DNA from: Notamacropus eugenii
Lineage: Eukaryota; Chordata; Mammalia; Diprotodontia; Macropodidae
Reading direction: 5' to 3'
DNA length: 64,000 bases
Assembly: GCF_028372415.1 (NCBI RefSeq)
Contig: NC_092872.1
Coordinates: forward strand, 258,689,008-258,753,007
Made by a program: the position numbers and the translations under genes
In this document: piece after piece, positions 44,220-55,579 of the stretch
Numbering within the stretch: the stretch's first letter is position 1
Layout of the letters: each line of letters starts with the position of its first letter
The notes under the pieces: model-generated
Database searches by the model: none
What the model was told of the DNA's origin: nothing
What the model saw: the letters and a program-made list of their open reading frames with translations, nothing else

Positions 44220-44740
44220 CACATGATTTTAAGTTAAATTTGGAATTGGGATTCTCTTAGTGACCTTAGACAAATGACTTTGCATCTCTGACCTTCAGTT
44301 TCCTATTCTGTGTAAAGTTAAAGGTTTGGATTAAATATTATTCAGTTCGGTAAGCATTTATTAAATATCTGCTCTGTGCAAGGCATTTTGTAAGCAGATA
44401 GGAAGCCACATGAAAAGCCTTGGAAGAAGGGGGATGGAGGTTGGGAAAGAGGGCTTGAGAAATTCCAGGCAGAATCTGTTGTGAAGACATGGCTGCTCTG
44501 ATCAGTATGGAGATCCACAGTAATTCCAAAGGGCCCAGGGTGTAAATCTCTCGCCCCTCCAGAGAATGTAGTCTGAAGCATGTTTTTTCTCTCATTGTTT
44601 TTCTTGCTGCTGCTTCTCTTCCCCCTCCACCCTTTTTTGGCAACATAGCTAATGTGGAAATGTTTTATATGACTTCATATATATAGTGTGTGTGTGTGTG
44701 TGCATGCGTGCTCATGCTTTCTCCTCAATTCCCTGTCTAC
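44220..44740. mobile_element. MIR, L2 and L1 3' fragments
   Basis: MIR sense 44220-44340 (GACCTTAGACAAATGACTTT). L2 antisense 44345-44465 (AAGCATTTATTAAATATCTG). L1 3' UTR sense 44560-44740 (CATAGCTAATGTGGAAATGT), ending in a short GT run (44687-44703). Confidence 0.6.
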
Positions 44741-45009
44741 CTCAAAGACTTGATTGCCCCTTCACTCCATTCTGAAGTCTCAGGAGACATCACAGCCAGA
44801 CCTTTTCAGGCCTGAGAATTCTAGTACTTGCCCGGGGAAAGCAGGGTGGGTGACTGTCAATTACTGACTTCACCTCCAGACTACCTCCAGAGAGGTGGAA
44901 CCACTGATTATTATTGTCTCTATTTAATGTCTAAGAAAACTGAAGCAAGGAGAAACAAAGCTTTTTAGTGATGGTCAGGAGCAGACTCCAGGGTATGTAG
45001 GCTTTGGAG

Positions 45010-45200
45010 TAAAACTAAAATCCTTTTTGGGTCATGCACTGCTCTGGCACCTCATCTGAATCATGGTATTTAAATGCATAAAATAAAATACATAGACTTA
45101 CAAAGGAAACGAATCATATGGAAATATAGTTATTCAAAAAAACAACAGCTCAGGCTTGTGGCCATCAGGACAAGAACTCCTGCTCTAGATCAAGATTCTC
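45010..45200. mobile_element. Putative nonautonomous hAT-like repeat
   Basis: AAATGCATAAAATAAAATAC, TTACAAAGGAAACGAATCAT, TATAGTTATTCAAAAAA and GGACAAGAACTCCTGC match the 29270 copy in the same orientation. Confidence 0.5.
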
Positions 45201-45689
45201 TGGTTCTATAAAATACAAAAAGACCCCATGTGCCTGAGGTAAAGAACAGCACTGTAGGTCTGTAGCAGTGGCTTTGTGACACCGTCATGAAGAGCGTCCC
45301 CTCCACTGACACCAGTTGAAGCCCATCTGGGCTTCCTATCCAGGACCTCTTGTAAGTGTTTCACAAGGAGATCCCTGCTACACATTCTGGTGCCTTCCTC
45401 CTCTTTGTTGACGCTGAGAGGGTATCACTGGAATGTATGGTCTGTCCATGGATGATCTCTCACTCTTCATGTGATCAGCCTGATTTTTTCCCCATAAGAC
45501 CTTTATCGGATGCTGTGCCTTATGCCTCTTTTGCATAGTCCCACATTTGTTATGTGTGCCTGCTCAGGCTCACCATGTACCTCCTTTGTTTTCCTTTTGT
45601 GAACAAACCCTCTACTTCTTTGGAGAACTGCAGTAATTACCTGAAGAACATCCATGTTAGAAGATAGGGTAGAACCTATACAGAATTGC

Positions 45690-45800
45690 ATGCCATCTTG
45701 GTGAGGGAGTGGGGAGGGAGGGGAAAAAGAAATCTAAGACATATGGAAGTGATTGCAGAACACTAAAACAAAATAATTTAATTTAAAAAAAAAGAAAATA
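45690..45800 (+). mobile_element. L1/HAL1-type 3' terminus
   Basis: GAATTGCATGCCATCTTGGT, a G-rich block, AAAACAAAATAATTTAATTT and an A-rich tail. Confidence 0.45.
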
Positions 45801-46184
45801 GGCCTTTATTTCAGGGAGAAGCTTGAGGTCACTGAAAGCCCTGGGCGGTTACCCAAGGGGTGTTCACCTACTCATTGCCTCCTCATCTTCAGTGTCCATC
45901 CAAGGTCTAGAGACTCATGGACCAGCTCTGTGTGTGGCACATCCAATTGTGTATCTCAGTTTGGCCACAGGACATCGTTCATCCTCTTGCTATTTCATGT
46001 GTGGATGATTAGGCTGAGCTTGTGACTGTTGCCAGCTCTCCTTTAGGAGACTCTTCAGGACTCTGGGGCTGCTTGCAGTCTTCCCCATCTCTGAGGATTC
46101 CTTCTTTCATTGAGGTCCTGCACTGGTGCCGCTATGGCCACACATCCTGAGGGACTTGAAAGGCTCCTCCACAGTGCAGAGGCA

Positions 46185-46450
46185 ATATTGGAAATCCAAA
46201 GACCTCGGCCCAAATTCTGGCTCTGCCACCTACCTCCCTGGCTCTCGTTTTCTTCATCTGCAAAATGAGGGGCTTAGATGAGATGGCCTTTGAGACCCCT
46301 TAGGTTCTAGAGTAAGGATTCAGTGAACCACCTTCCTGTGTGATCCTGAGTAAGTCACTTCTCCTCTCTGGGAAGCTTCAGTCTCCTTCTCTGTAAAAGG
46401 ATGGGGCTCTGGTCCCTTTTCACCTTACACCCTCTAATTCTCTAAAATTC
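46185..46450 (+). mobile_element. Two MIR-type SINE fragments
   Basis: 46185-46330: TTTTCTTCATCTGCAAAATG. 46330-46450: TGTGTGATCCTGAGTAAGTC, TCCTTCTCTGTAAAAGGATG. Confidence 0.65.
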
Positions 46451-46820
46451 CTATGGAGGCAAGGTAGGATGTGAACCTTGGCCCACTTTGAGTGTCATTT
46501 TAAGGAAGGAATTTGCCTCTGACTTCTCTTCCTCCTTGGTTTTCTGGGGTTCTCTTTAGCCATGTCTGTGACTATTAGCTTAGCAGAACTCCCCCAGCTT
46601 CAGCCTCTCCCAGTAAGTCATTCTGATTGCCACGATTACTGCCAGCCTACCCCTCTCCCAACTTTCAAGTCAGGTGGATCTCCCCAGACTCTGGAACTTG
46701 AAACTTGAGGGGTGAAAAAACTTTATGAAACCCATAGGTGTTCATTATTCACTAAGCTTATGTTGAATGCCACCTACTATGTGCTAAGTATAAGGTGATT
46801 TTGGAGCATCCATAAACATG

Positions 46821-47000
46821 GTGAGAGAAGAATGAAAATATTCAGCCTCTGAGAGATAATTAAATAGATAATTTTCTAACAGCAAAAATCTCATATTGGC
46901 CAAAGAATGAAAATATTCTGCCTGAGAGAACCGAGGATGTAATTTTGTGCCATCACAAAAGCCAATGTTGGTGAAGAATGAGAATGTTCTGCCTAGTGGA
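46821..47000. repeat. Tandem repeat of about 74 bp, 2.4 copies
   Basis: Unit starts at about 46823, 46898 and 46971 share AAGAATGAAAATATTCnGCCT, followed by a GAGAG-type block and an AATTTT/CAAAA/CCAATnTTGG core. Copies are diverged, the third partial. Not a known array type to me. Confidence 0.65.
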
Positions 47001-47149
47001 GGTGATTTCAGAAGTCTTTTGGAAGACTTATTAAAATCAAGTAATGAGGTAGTGAAGGCAGATGGGTGAGACACAAAGTCTGAGGAGCTATGAGAAGCCA
47101 TGAGGGGCCAACTGGCTTTGCTGTTCTTCAAATAGGAACCCTTACCCCA

Positions 47150-47375
47150 CTCCCAGTCGAGATGCTGATTTTATGGCACAAACTATCGAGGATTCTGATT
47201 ATTCCTGTGAACTTGTTTTTAAAAATATTTTGATAACTGTATTTAACTCTCATTGGTTTCCTTAGTAATCCTTTTTTTTTTTTTTTTTTTTTACAATTTT
47301 GTGCACTTAAAAATGTGATCCTGAGAAGGGGTCCATAGGCTTCTTCAGACTGCCAGAGTGGGGTCCAGGATACGC
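47150..47375. mobile_element. Putative nonautonomous hAT-like repeat with T21 run
   Basis: TTGATAACTGTATTTAACTC, TTGGTTTCCTTAGTAATCC, ATGTGATCCTGAGAAGGGGT and GACTGCCAGAGTGGGGTCC match the family in the 25075 orientation. A T-run at 47272-47292 is internal. Confidence 0.5.
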
Positions 47376-47424
47376 ACAATAAGGCCAGTAATCCCTGCAT
47401 CTAGGAACTAAATGAAGCATAAAA

Positions 47425-47660
47425 ATTATTGCTGTCATTTATATAGTTCTTAAAGGCTCATGGAGTACTTTACAGTTATTATCTTTGATCCTCACAACAA
47501 CCTTGTGAGGTAGGTACTATTATTATCCCTGCTTTATAGATGTGAAAACTGAAGCTGAGAAAAGTTTGGTGACTTTGCCCAGGGTCATACAGCTAATGGT
47601 ACCTAAGGCCAGACCTAACTCCAAATCTAACACACTGCCCACTGTGCTACCAGATTGGTG
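47425..47660 (-). mobile_element. MIR, near full length
   Basis: Classic antisense MIR: GATCCTCACAACAACCTTGT, GTGAGGTAGGTACTATTATT, GGGTCATACAGCTAATGG, and a degraded tRNA head to CACTGTGCTACCAG. Confidence 0.85.
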
Positions 47661-48650
47661 TGGTATGGTAGAATGAATAGATGGACTTGAGAGTTGAGAA
47701 CTTGGATTCTACCAGTGCATTGTTGGTGGAGTTGTGAACTGATCCAACCATTCTGGAGAGCACTTTGGAACTATGCCCAAAAGGCTATAAAACTGTATGT
47801 ACTCTTTGACCCATCAATACCACTTCTAGGTCTATATCCCAAAGAGATCATAAAAACAGGAAAAGGACCCACACATACAAAAATGTTTATAGCAGCTCTT
47901 TTTGTGGTGGCAAAGAATTGGAAATTGAAGGGATGCCCATCAGTTGGGAATGAGTGAATAAGTTGTGATATATGATTATGATGTAATATTATTGTGCTAT
48001 TAAAAATGATGAGAAGACAGATTTGTGAAAAACTTGGAAAAATTTGCATGAACCGATGCTGAGTGAAATGAGCAGAACCAGGAGAACACTGTACTCAGTA
48101 ACAGCCACACACTGTGCTATGACCAACGTTGATATATTTAGCACTTTTCAGAAATGCAGTGATCTAAGATAATTCCAAAAGACTCAAGAGAAAGAACAAT
48201 GGAATCTGAATGCAGATGGAAACACACTATTTTCTCTCTTTTTTTCTTTCTCATGAGTTTTCTCTTTTTTTCTGATACTTCTTTCACAATGTGACTAATG
48301 TGGAAATGTGTTTAATATGTGTTTAGTATGTGTGTAGCCTATATCAGACTACTTGCTATCTTGGGGAAGGGGAAGGGGACAGAGGGGGAAAAATTTGGAA
48401 GTCAAAATCTTATAAAAGTGAATGTTGAAAACTGTCTTTACATGTAATTGGAAAAAATAAAATACTATTAAGTGGGGAAAAAAAAAGAACTTGGGGTCTA
48501 GGTCCTGAACCAGCTCTGTCTGCTTAGGCAAGCACTTTTCCTTTTTGGAACCTTATTTTTCTTATCTGTAAAATGGGACTAATCATCTTTGTACTACCTA
48601 TGTTGCAATGCTGTTGTGAGGAAAGCACTTGGTGAACCTCTAGAAATTCT
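47655..48650 (+). mobile_element. MIR-type SINE split by an L1
   Basis: The left part 47655-47711 (GGTATGGTAGAATGAATAGA) and the right part 48487-48650 (GGCAAGCACTTTTCC, CTTATCTGTAAAATGGGACT) form one sense SINE separated by the L1 at 47712-48486. Confidence 0.8.
47712..48486 (+). mobile_element. L1 LINE, 5'-truncated, with target duplication
   Basis: ORF2 C-terminus: HCWWSCELIQPFW, LYPKEIIKTGKGPTHTKMFI and FVVAKNWKLKGCPSVG, matching human L1 MFIAALFxxAK-W. The 3' UTR ends in TGGAAAAAATAAAATAC and an A-rich tail. Flanks GAACTTGGATTCTA (47698-47711) and GAACTTGGGGTCTA (48487-48500) are a 14-bp duplication with two differences. Confidence 0.9.
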
Positions 48651-48654
48651 GCAA

Positions 48655-49010
48655 AAGTAATAGCTCTCATTTGTCTAGGGTTTGTGAGTGCTGTGCATTC
48701 GTTATCTCAGTTGATCTTACAACAATCCTGGGAGGTGGGTGCTCTTATAGACCCCATTTTGAATCTTGGAGAACTTCAGTGAACTGCTCTGGATCACACT
48801 GCCAGTCAGTATCTAAAGCAACATTTGAACCCACGTCTTCCTGACTCAGGCCAGTGTTAGGCTGAGCCATCTTTCCACAGAAAAGTAGACTGTGATGGTC
48901 AGTGAATCAGTGGTCATTTTTCAGGTGCTTATTGTGTTCCATGCTGGTGCTGGAGATCCACAGATAAACAAGAACAGCTTCAGTTCCATTAGGGGATAAG
49001 TATCGACTAT
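48655..49010 (-). mobile_element. MIR followed by L2 fragment
   Basis: MIR antisense 48655-48875 (TTGATCTTACAACAATCCTG, ACATTTGAACCCACGTCTTC). L2 antisense 48905-49010 (AGGTGCTTATTGTGTTCCAT, GGAGATCCACAGATAAACAA). Confidence 0.65.
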
Positions 49011-49049
49011 AACAGATTTATTACGGTAATAGTAGAATGACCATGTTAA

Positions 49050-49495
49050 TTACTTGGTTTATAGGTTGTTTCTGTTGACATCACTGTCCTAACCATGTCC
49101 CTTACCATGTTCATTACCAAACTCTTGCTTTATCACTTGGTGTCACCTTGTGTGTCTTTCCATGCTAATCTCTGGTTGTTTTACTTAGGGTTTTTTACTA
49201 CACTGAACTGTTGTTTTCATGGGCCACAGTTTCTTCTGCCTTACTCCAGTGATTAGCATTGACTGTTTCCAGAGTTTTCCTACCACCACAGATGCTGCTC
49301 TAAATATTTGAGTATATGTGGGGACTTTCTTTTGATCAGTGACCCTCTTGGGGGTATATGATTAGCAATAGAATCTGGAGGGTGCTTTAGCCCTTTTGTA
49401 TAATTTCAAATTGCTTTCCACAAAGGCTGTACAAATTCACAGCTCCATCAATGGTGCATTAATGTTCTCCTATGTATTCTTTTTTTATGTATTCT
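49050..49495 (-). mobile_element. Old L1 ORF2-end fragment
   Basis: Diverged antisense L1: CCACCACAGATGCTGCTCTA, GGGGGTATATGATTAGCAAT, TTCACAGCTCCATCAATGGT align in order with the younger copy at 51607-52150. Confidence 0.6.
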
Positions 49496-49499
49496 CTGT

Positions 49500-49502
49500 C
49501 TC

Positions 49503-49562
<60 letters not shown>

Positions 49563-51604
49563 CCCACCAACTACCCAGATACTGAAAAAAGTTTCAGGAG
49601 TTACAAATATTGTCTTTCCATGTAGGAATGTAAATAGTTCAACTTTAGTAAGTCCCTTATGACTTCTCTTTGCTGTTTACCTTTTCATGCTTCTCTTGAT
49701 TCTTGTGTTTGAAAGTCAGATTTTCTTTTCAGCTCTGGTCTTTTCATCAAGAATGCTTGAAAGTCCTCTATGTCATTGAAAGACCAATTTTTCCCCTGAA
49801 GTATTATACTCAGTTTTGCTGGGTAGGTGATTCTTGGTTTTAGTCCTAGTTCCTTTGACTTCTGGAATATCCTATTCCATGCCCTTCGATCCCTTAATGT
49901 AGAAGCTGCTAGATCTTGTGTTATCCTGATTGTATTTCCACAATACTTGAATTGTTTCTTTCTAGCTGCTTGCAATATTTTCTTCTTGACCAGGGGATTC
50001 TGGAATTTGGCCACAATGTTCCTAGGAGTTTCTCTTTTTGGATCTCTTTCAGGAGGTGATCAGTGGATTCCTTGAATACTTATTTTGCCCCCTGATTCTA
50101 GAATATCAGGGCAGTTTTCCTTGATAATTTCATGAAAGATGATGTCTAGGCTCTTTTTTTTGATCATGGCTTTCAGGTAGTCCCACAATTTTAAATTGTC
50201 TCTCTTGGATCTATTTTCCAGGTCAGTTGTTTTTCCAATGAGATATTTCACATTATCTTCTATTTTTTCATTCTTTTGATTTTGTTTTGTGATTTCTTGG
50301 TTTCTCATAAAGTCATTAACCTCCATCTGTTCCATTCTAATTTTTAAAGAACTATTTTCTTCAGTGAGCTTTTGAACCTCCTTTTCCATTTGACTAATTC
50401 TGCTTTTGAAAGCATTCTTCTCCTCATTGGCTTTTTGAATCTCTTTTGCCAATTGAGTTAGCCTATTTTTCAAGGTGTTATTTTCTTCAGTATTTTTTGG
50501 GTCTCCTTTAGCAAGGTGTTGACCTGCTTTTCATGCTTTTCTTGCATCTCTCTCATTTCTCTTCCCAATTTTTCCTCCACCTCTCTAACTTGGTTTTCAA
50601 AATCCTTTTTGAGCTCTTCCATAGCCTGAGACCATTGAATATTTATTTTGGATGTTTGGGATACGGAAGCCTTGACTTTTATGTCTTTCCCTGATGGTAA
50701 GCATGGTTCTTCCTCATCTGAAAGGATGGGAGAAGATATCTGTTCACCAAGAAAGTAACCTTCTATAGTCTTATTTTTTTTCCCTTTTTTGGGCATTTTC
50801 CCAACCAGTCACTTGACTTTTGGGTCCTTTGTCAAGAGTAGGATATACTCTGGGAATCTGTAAGATCTCAGTTCCTCCAAGGTGGCACAATCAAGCATGT
50901 ACATTGGTCTGGGAGCAGGAGAGATTTTTGTGCCTAGAATCTTAGCAGTTACCTCTCCACAGCCACTTGGCCTCCAGTTCCGCCAAGCCAGTGGGAGGGT
51001 GGAGGCGAGGGGCTGAGATTCAGTTAAGCTGTGGGGGCAGGGCCGCCAATCAGTGTGAGATAATGATCTTAGGCCCTCAGAGCCTCTACACAGGGCTGAG
51101 GTAAGAATCAGCTCCTCAGTGCCCCCAGGGGTTTTATGATCCAACAATGGATTCGGGCTGCTGTGGGAGCTCCTGCCTGCCCAATGTGGCCTCTGAGGCC
51201 AGAGCTATGGAAGGCCCTTCTCCCTTCCTGGCCAGCTGAAAAAACCCTGTCACTGACCTTTGGCGCATGTGGGTTGAGGGATCTTCGAACCCACTGCTTC
51301 TGCTGCTGCTGCTGCTACTGCGACTGGCCTCAACTGGAGATTCCACCCCTGAGGTGTCCTCCTCCCAGAGCTGTGGTGCCAGGTGGCCAAGGCTGGGCTG
51401 GACTCCACTCTGTGTCCAGTGCAACAGACGTTTCCCATGGGACTTTCAGGTCACCCTGGACTGGAAATCTCCTCCACTCTGTTGTTTTCCACTTCTACTG
51501 CTCTAGAATTTGTTGAGAGTCCCTCTCTACAGGTATTTTACGGGCTGTGTGAGGAGAGCCTGCATTTGTGTGTCTTTCTACTCCTCCATCTTGGCTCCAC
51601 CCCC
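49500..51604 (-). mobile_element. L1/HAL1-type LINE: 5' end and ORF1, no ORF2
   Basis: The 5' end is intact: GGGGGTGGAGCCAAGATGGA on minus from 51604, an L1-type start. A GC-rich 5' region (51600-50800) leads to ORF1. Its N-terminus and coiled coil (50796-50470, then 50473-50060, with EIQKANEEKNAFKSRISQME) are followed by the CTD (50014-49685, RITYPAKLSIILQGKN). One frameshift and one stop interrupt ORF1. After it come about 180 bp resembling 84-245 and a long GT array. No RT follows, as in HAL1, but the 3' end is not seen. Confidence 0.85.
49506..49559. repeat. (GT)n microsatellite at the HAL1 CA position
   Basis: About 54 bp of GT. It lies at the same place relative to ORF1 as the CA tract at 220-243, so the element probably seeded it. 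Confidence 0.9.
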
Positions 51605-51606
51605 GC

Positions 51607-52150
51607 TGCTTGTCATTTCTTATAGAACAATAATATTCCATCACAGTCATATACTATACCTTGTTTAGCCATTCCCCAATTGATGGGCATTCCCTAGATT
51701 TCTAATTCTTAGCCACCACAAAAAGAGCTGCTATAAATATTTTTGTACAAATAGATGCTTTTCCCTTTTTCTGTTAATCTCTTTGGGATATAGACCTAGT
51801 AGTGGTATTGCTGGATCAAAGGATATACACAGTTTTATAGCCCTTTGGGCATAGTTCCAAATTGATTTCCATAATGGTTAAATCAGTTCACAATTTCACC
51901 AATAGTACATTAGTGTTTCTGTTTTCCCATATCCTCTCCAATATGCAACATTTTCCTTGTTTTGTCATATTAAATAATGTAATGGGTATAAGGTGGTACC
52001 TCAGAGTTGTTTTAATTTGCACTTCTATAACAATTAGTGATTTAGAGCATTTTTTCATTTGACTAAATATCTTTGATTTCTTTGTATGAAAACTGCCTGT
52101 TCATATCCTTTGATCATTTGTTAACTAGGGACCTCCCATATATTCTTAAG
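51607..52150 (-). mobile_element. L1 ORF2 C-terminal fragment
   Basis: Antisense: CCATTCCCCAATTGATGGGC, AAAAGAGCTGCTATAAATAT, GGTATTGCTGGATCAAAGGA. Its 3' UTR is missing where the ORF1-bearing element begins. Confidence 0.8.
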
Positions 52151-52634
52151 GGTCTTTTTTTTTTTTTTAAATGTGTGATGCATCTATTCTCCTTTCTCAT
52201 ATTGTAGGTCCCTAAAAAACAATGGTTGTATTTTTCATTTTCTTCCTTTGCCTGGTAGAGGGCTCAGCCTCCTGTGGCTCCTGAGCTTGCAGATAGCTCC
52301 CCTTTCCATCTGAATATGACAAGAGCCAGCCCTTGAAGGGAGGGTTTCTTGGACTAGTGTCTCTGTCCAGCAGGAAATATCACTCCTTCATTCTTAAAGA
52401 CAGTGGATCATCTGTGATTGAGTATCTAGGCCAGAGATGGCTTAGTGCCAGGGACCCCAGAATAGCAAGAGACTTGGATTGGGAGCCCACAAACTTGAGC
52501 TGAAATTCCAGCTCTGCTTCTCAGTACTTCCTTGGTTCTTTTCCCTGGTTTCAGTGTTATCTGGGGAATTCAGACCCAGAGATCTCTCCTTTTTCTCCTC
52601 CTTTCCCTTCATTTCTTTCCCTCCCAGAGAGAGG

Positions 52635-53000
52635 CAAGTGAACAAATATTTATTAAGTAGCTACTATCTCCCAGGCCGTGTGCTAAGTGTGGGGTGGGGA
52701 ATACAAAGAATGGCAGAAGCCCTTTCTTGTCATCAGGGAGCTAACCTTCTAAAGGAAGAGGAAGAGTGTACATGGAGAAGCAGGGTTGTAGTGCTGCAGT
52801 AGCTGGGGAAGGTCAGGGAAAATACCATATAGAAGGTGGCATTGGAGATGAATCTTGAAGGGGATGAGAGGGAGAGGTGAGAAGGGAGCCTCTGGGTCTG
52901 GGAGAGAGCCAGTGAAAAGGCCCAGAGGTGGCGAGAGTTAGAACATTGTGGGGGAGAAGTACTGGAGTATGTCCCAGCAGACGGTCACCTTTGAGTAAAT
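52635..53000 (-). mobile_element. L2 LINE 3' fragment, long
   Basis: Antisense L2: CAAATATTTATTAAGTAGCT, CATCAGGGAGCTAACCTTCT, then upstream homology GAGCCAGTGAAAAGGCCCAG. A weak MIR fragment precedes it at 52470-52560. Confidence 0.65.
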
Positions 53001-53485
53001 GTTTGCCAGCTAAGGTTCACCTCACCCCCACCAGAGGGAGGTCTCCTTCCCTTGAGAAGAGGTGAGCCCATGTAACAGTGTTGGTATAGATGAGGAAGGG
53101 ACCTGATCTTCCATGGTGGAGGGGATAACCTCCATCTGTGAGATCAGCACTCTGTAACAGGGTCAGAGAATCCTTCGAACATCGTAGCTCAGTTCATTGG
53201 CTAACTTTGGGTTGGCCAAAGTTTTTTTTTTTTGTTTGTTTTGTTTTTAAGATGGCATACTGAGACCATGAATTAGAGGGAGGTTTTCCCCCCAGTTATC
53301 TTCCTTAGGATATAATAATATCATTATTATCATTGTTGGGTCACAAGGTGTTTTTGTAATTCTTCTTGTATGATTCTGTGCAGCAGGTGTATCCTTAAGG
53401 ATGGGAAGGAGTATGCTTGGTCAAGTGTATCTGGAAGATTCTGGGCTGGGAGAGGGGCTACATTTTTGGTTGGAGTTGAGTGTGA
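53000..53485. other. Intronic interval with no recognised feature
   Basis: Ordinary sequence with a T-rich patch at 53222-53250. Confidence 0.4.
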
Positions 53486-53489
53486 GCAA

Positions 53490-53835
53490 AGTGCCTCCTT
53501 CGCTCAGCCCTTTGCTTCCTGCATTGCCTCCACAGTGGCATTCTCCAACCCCATCTCCATCCCTTCCTTCTCTACCCATATAAGTGCTGACTCTCCTGAT
53601 GTCCCCAGCTCTTAGGGCAGTAGATGACTGTGAACACTTTTCTTCCTCCTTCTTCCATACTGGACCTTGCTTAGAACTCACTTATGTATTTGGCTCATTT
53701 CCCTTGATCTTAGCTATCCAACTATTTGGCCTTCTTCTTCTCAGTTTGCAAGCTCCTGAGGCTCAGGGTCTGTGTGGTATCTAGCGTTGCATCCCCAACA
53801 CTCGCCAATAGTTGGTTCTTTATAAATGTGGGTAG
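53490..53835 (+). mobile_element. L2 LINE 3' end
   Basis: Sense: GCATTGCCTCCACAGTGGCA region, TTTGCAAGCTCCTGAGGCTC, GTTGCATCCCCAACACTCGC, TTGGTTCTTTATAAATG. Confidence 0.55.
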
Positions 53836-53924
53836 TTGAGCTGTCTTGAGAAGGAAAGTTATGTGGTTAGGGAGAACATCAGCCCCAACTGGGATGTGAA
53901 TGTATAGCTTTGACTCAAGCTCAT

Positions 53925-54170
53925 GTGGTTGGTGGTGGTTATGCATTTTCAGTCATGCCCAACTCTTTGTGGTCCCATTTGGGGTTTTCTTGGCAAAGAC
54001 ACTAGAGTGATTTGCCATTTCTTTCTCCACTTCATTTTACAGATGAGGAAACTGAGGAAGCAGGGTTAAGTGACTTGCCCAGGGTCACACAGCTGTGTTT
54101 GAGGCCAGATTTGAAATTGGGAAGATGAGCCCAACATGCTATCCACTACTCCATCTAGCTGCTCATCTCA
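53925..54170 (-). mobile_element. CORE-SINE with BovB-like RTE tail
   Basis: Antisense copy: CATGCCCAACTCTTTGTGGT, CCATTTGGGGTTTTCTTGGC (tail), TTACAGATGAGGAAACTGAG and CAGGGTCACACAGCTG (core), TGCTATCCACTACTCCATCT (head). Confidence 0.85.
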
Positions 54171-54364
54171 TCTTGGGGGCCTGCTAAATATTTCTAACAG
54201 AGTAACACTTCCTTGGCACTCTGGATCCCCAGAGACATGGTGTTTCTAGGTGTCAGGCAGGGAGTAGCCTGCCCTTCTGCTGCCACAGACCACCCCTGCT
54301 TCCTGTCTCACTAGGCTTGTGCCATAGAATAGTAGCTCCTGCTCCTTCCTCCCATCCTCAGCAG

Positions 54365-54840
54365 AAGTTCTTTTTTTTACATTTACATTATATTATATTA
54401 CATTATATTTTTATATCATAGTCTTTTCCAACTCTGCCCCCACCCTGACTCCTATCTTTCCTTGTAACAAAACAGGTGACCCAGGGTGGTAATGAATGGG
54501 ACTTTTGTACACCTGTGGTCTCCACCTCTCGCCCTCACTCCCTCCCACCTGTTAGTCATTGTACTACCTTGCTTCATTTTGAGGTCATTTGTTGGCATGG
54601 GTTCTATGTGCTTTACCTTATGTATAAGTCTTCCTGTGTTTCTCTGAGTTCTTTGTAGTCATGGTTTCTTAGGTTTCAGGTGTGCTCCAGTATGTTTATA
54701 TCTCCAAACAACAGACACCAGCTTTGTTTCTAGTTCTCTGCTACAATGAGAATTGCCATGAATATTTGGCATGCCTGGGACCTCTTTTTCCACCTTTACT
54801 TTCCCTGAGGGCATGTACCCCCAGTATCCTTAGTGTAAAT
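54365..54840 (-). mobile_element. Old L1 3' region
   Basis: Diverged antisense L1: TAAGTCTTCCTGTGTTTCTC, AGCTTTGTTTCTAGTTCTCT, GAATTGCCATGAATATTTGG. Confidence 0.5.
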
Positions 54841-54844
54841 GTGC

Positions 54845-55260
54845 TCCATCCTGCCTGCCCTTAATGACCCCACCAGAGGCTAACAGTGGCATCAGACCAC
54901 CCTCCTATTTTCCCGTACTTCTCCATAAGGATTTAGCCTGAGATTTATTTATTGAAGAAGCAATCTACCAGTTCTCCCCTGAGCTGCTGTGGATTCTCAG
55001 CCCAGAAATGGCTTTTAATTAGGTGTTCATTAGGATTACTGAGATAACATTTGTCCACCTCCGTGCCCTTCCAAAATGAAAAATGCCTTTAATGATATGA
55101 AGACCTGCCATAATTAGAGGTCTTAGACTGTGCCTCTTGCTTTTCCTATAATAATAATTTTAATTACAAGGATAATTATTCTTTGTGCTCCTAGGGCCAA
55201 TCTCCAAGGAGCACATCATAGTCCAGTGTAGGCAAGGGGAAAAAAGTGATATGTTATAGA
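54845..55260. other. Intronic interval with no recognised feature
   Basis: Ordinary sequence with TAATAATAATTTTAATTA AT-rich patches near 55150. Confidence 0.4.
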
Positions 55261-55264
55261 GGGA

Positions 55265-55490
55265 AGGAGTGGCTAGGTGGCGCCATAGTGGATATAGTAC
55301 CAGACCTGAAGTCAGAAAGACTCATCTGAGGTCAAATGTGACCTCTTTGAATTCTAGGTTTTCTTCCTATGCAATTGTGGGCAAATCACTTAATTTCCCT
55401 CTGCCTTAGTTTCTTTTGTTGAATGAAGGGCATGAAATATATAATTTCTTAAGGTCTCTTCCAACCCTGACATTCTGTATTCTGTGTTCT
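55265..55490 (+). mobile_element. tRNA-headed CORE-SINE
   Basis: Head TGGCTAGGTGGCGCCATAG then TGGATATAGTACCAGACC; core and TCTCTTCCAACCCTGACATT end. A C14 run lies just after, at 55560-55574. Confidence 0.7.
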
Positions 55491-55579
55491 AAGGCCCTTG
55501 CAACTCTGACAGGCTGCATTCTGAAGGTCCTTCTAATGCTTACATTTTGTGTTCTAAAGTCCCCCCCCCCCCCCAACTA

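Noticed and set aside
46821-47000. CRISPR-like spaced repeats
   Set aside because: Only 2.4 diverged units in a vertebrate intron, with related rather than unique spacers. It is an ordinary tandem repeat.
50809-51516. Open frames upstream of the LINE ORF1
   Set aside because: They lie in the GC-rich 5' region of the L1/HAL1 element. Without similarity to a known ORF0-type protein they are not called.
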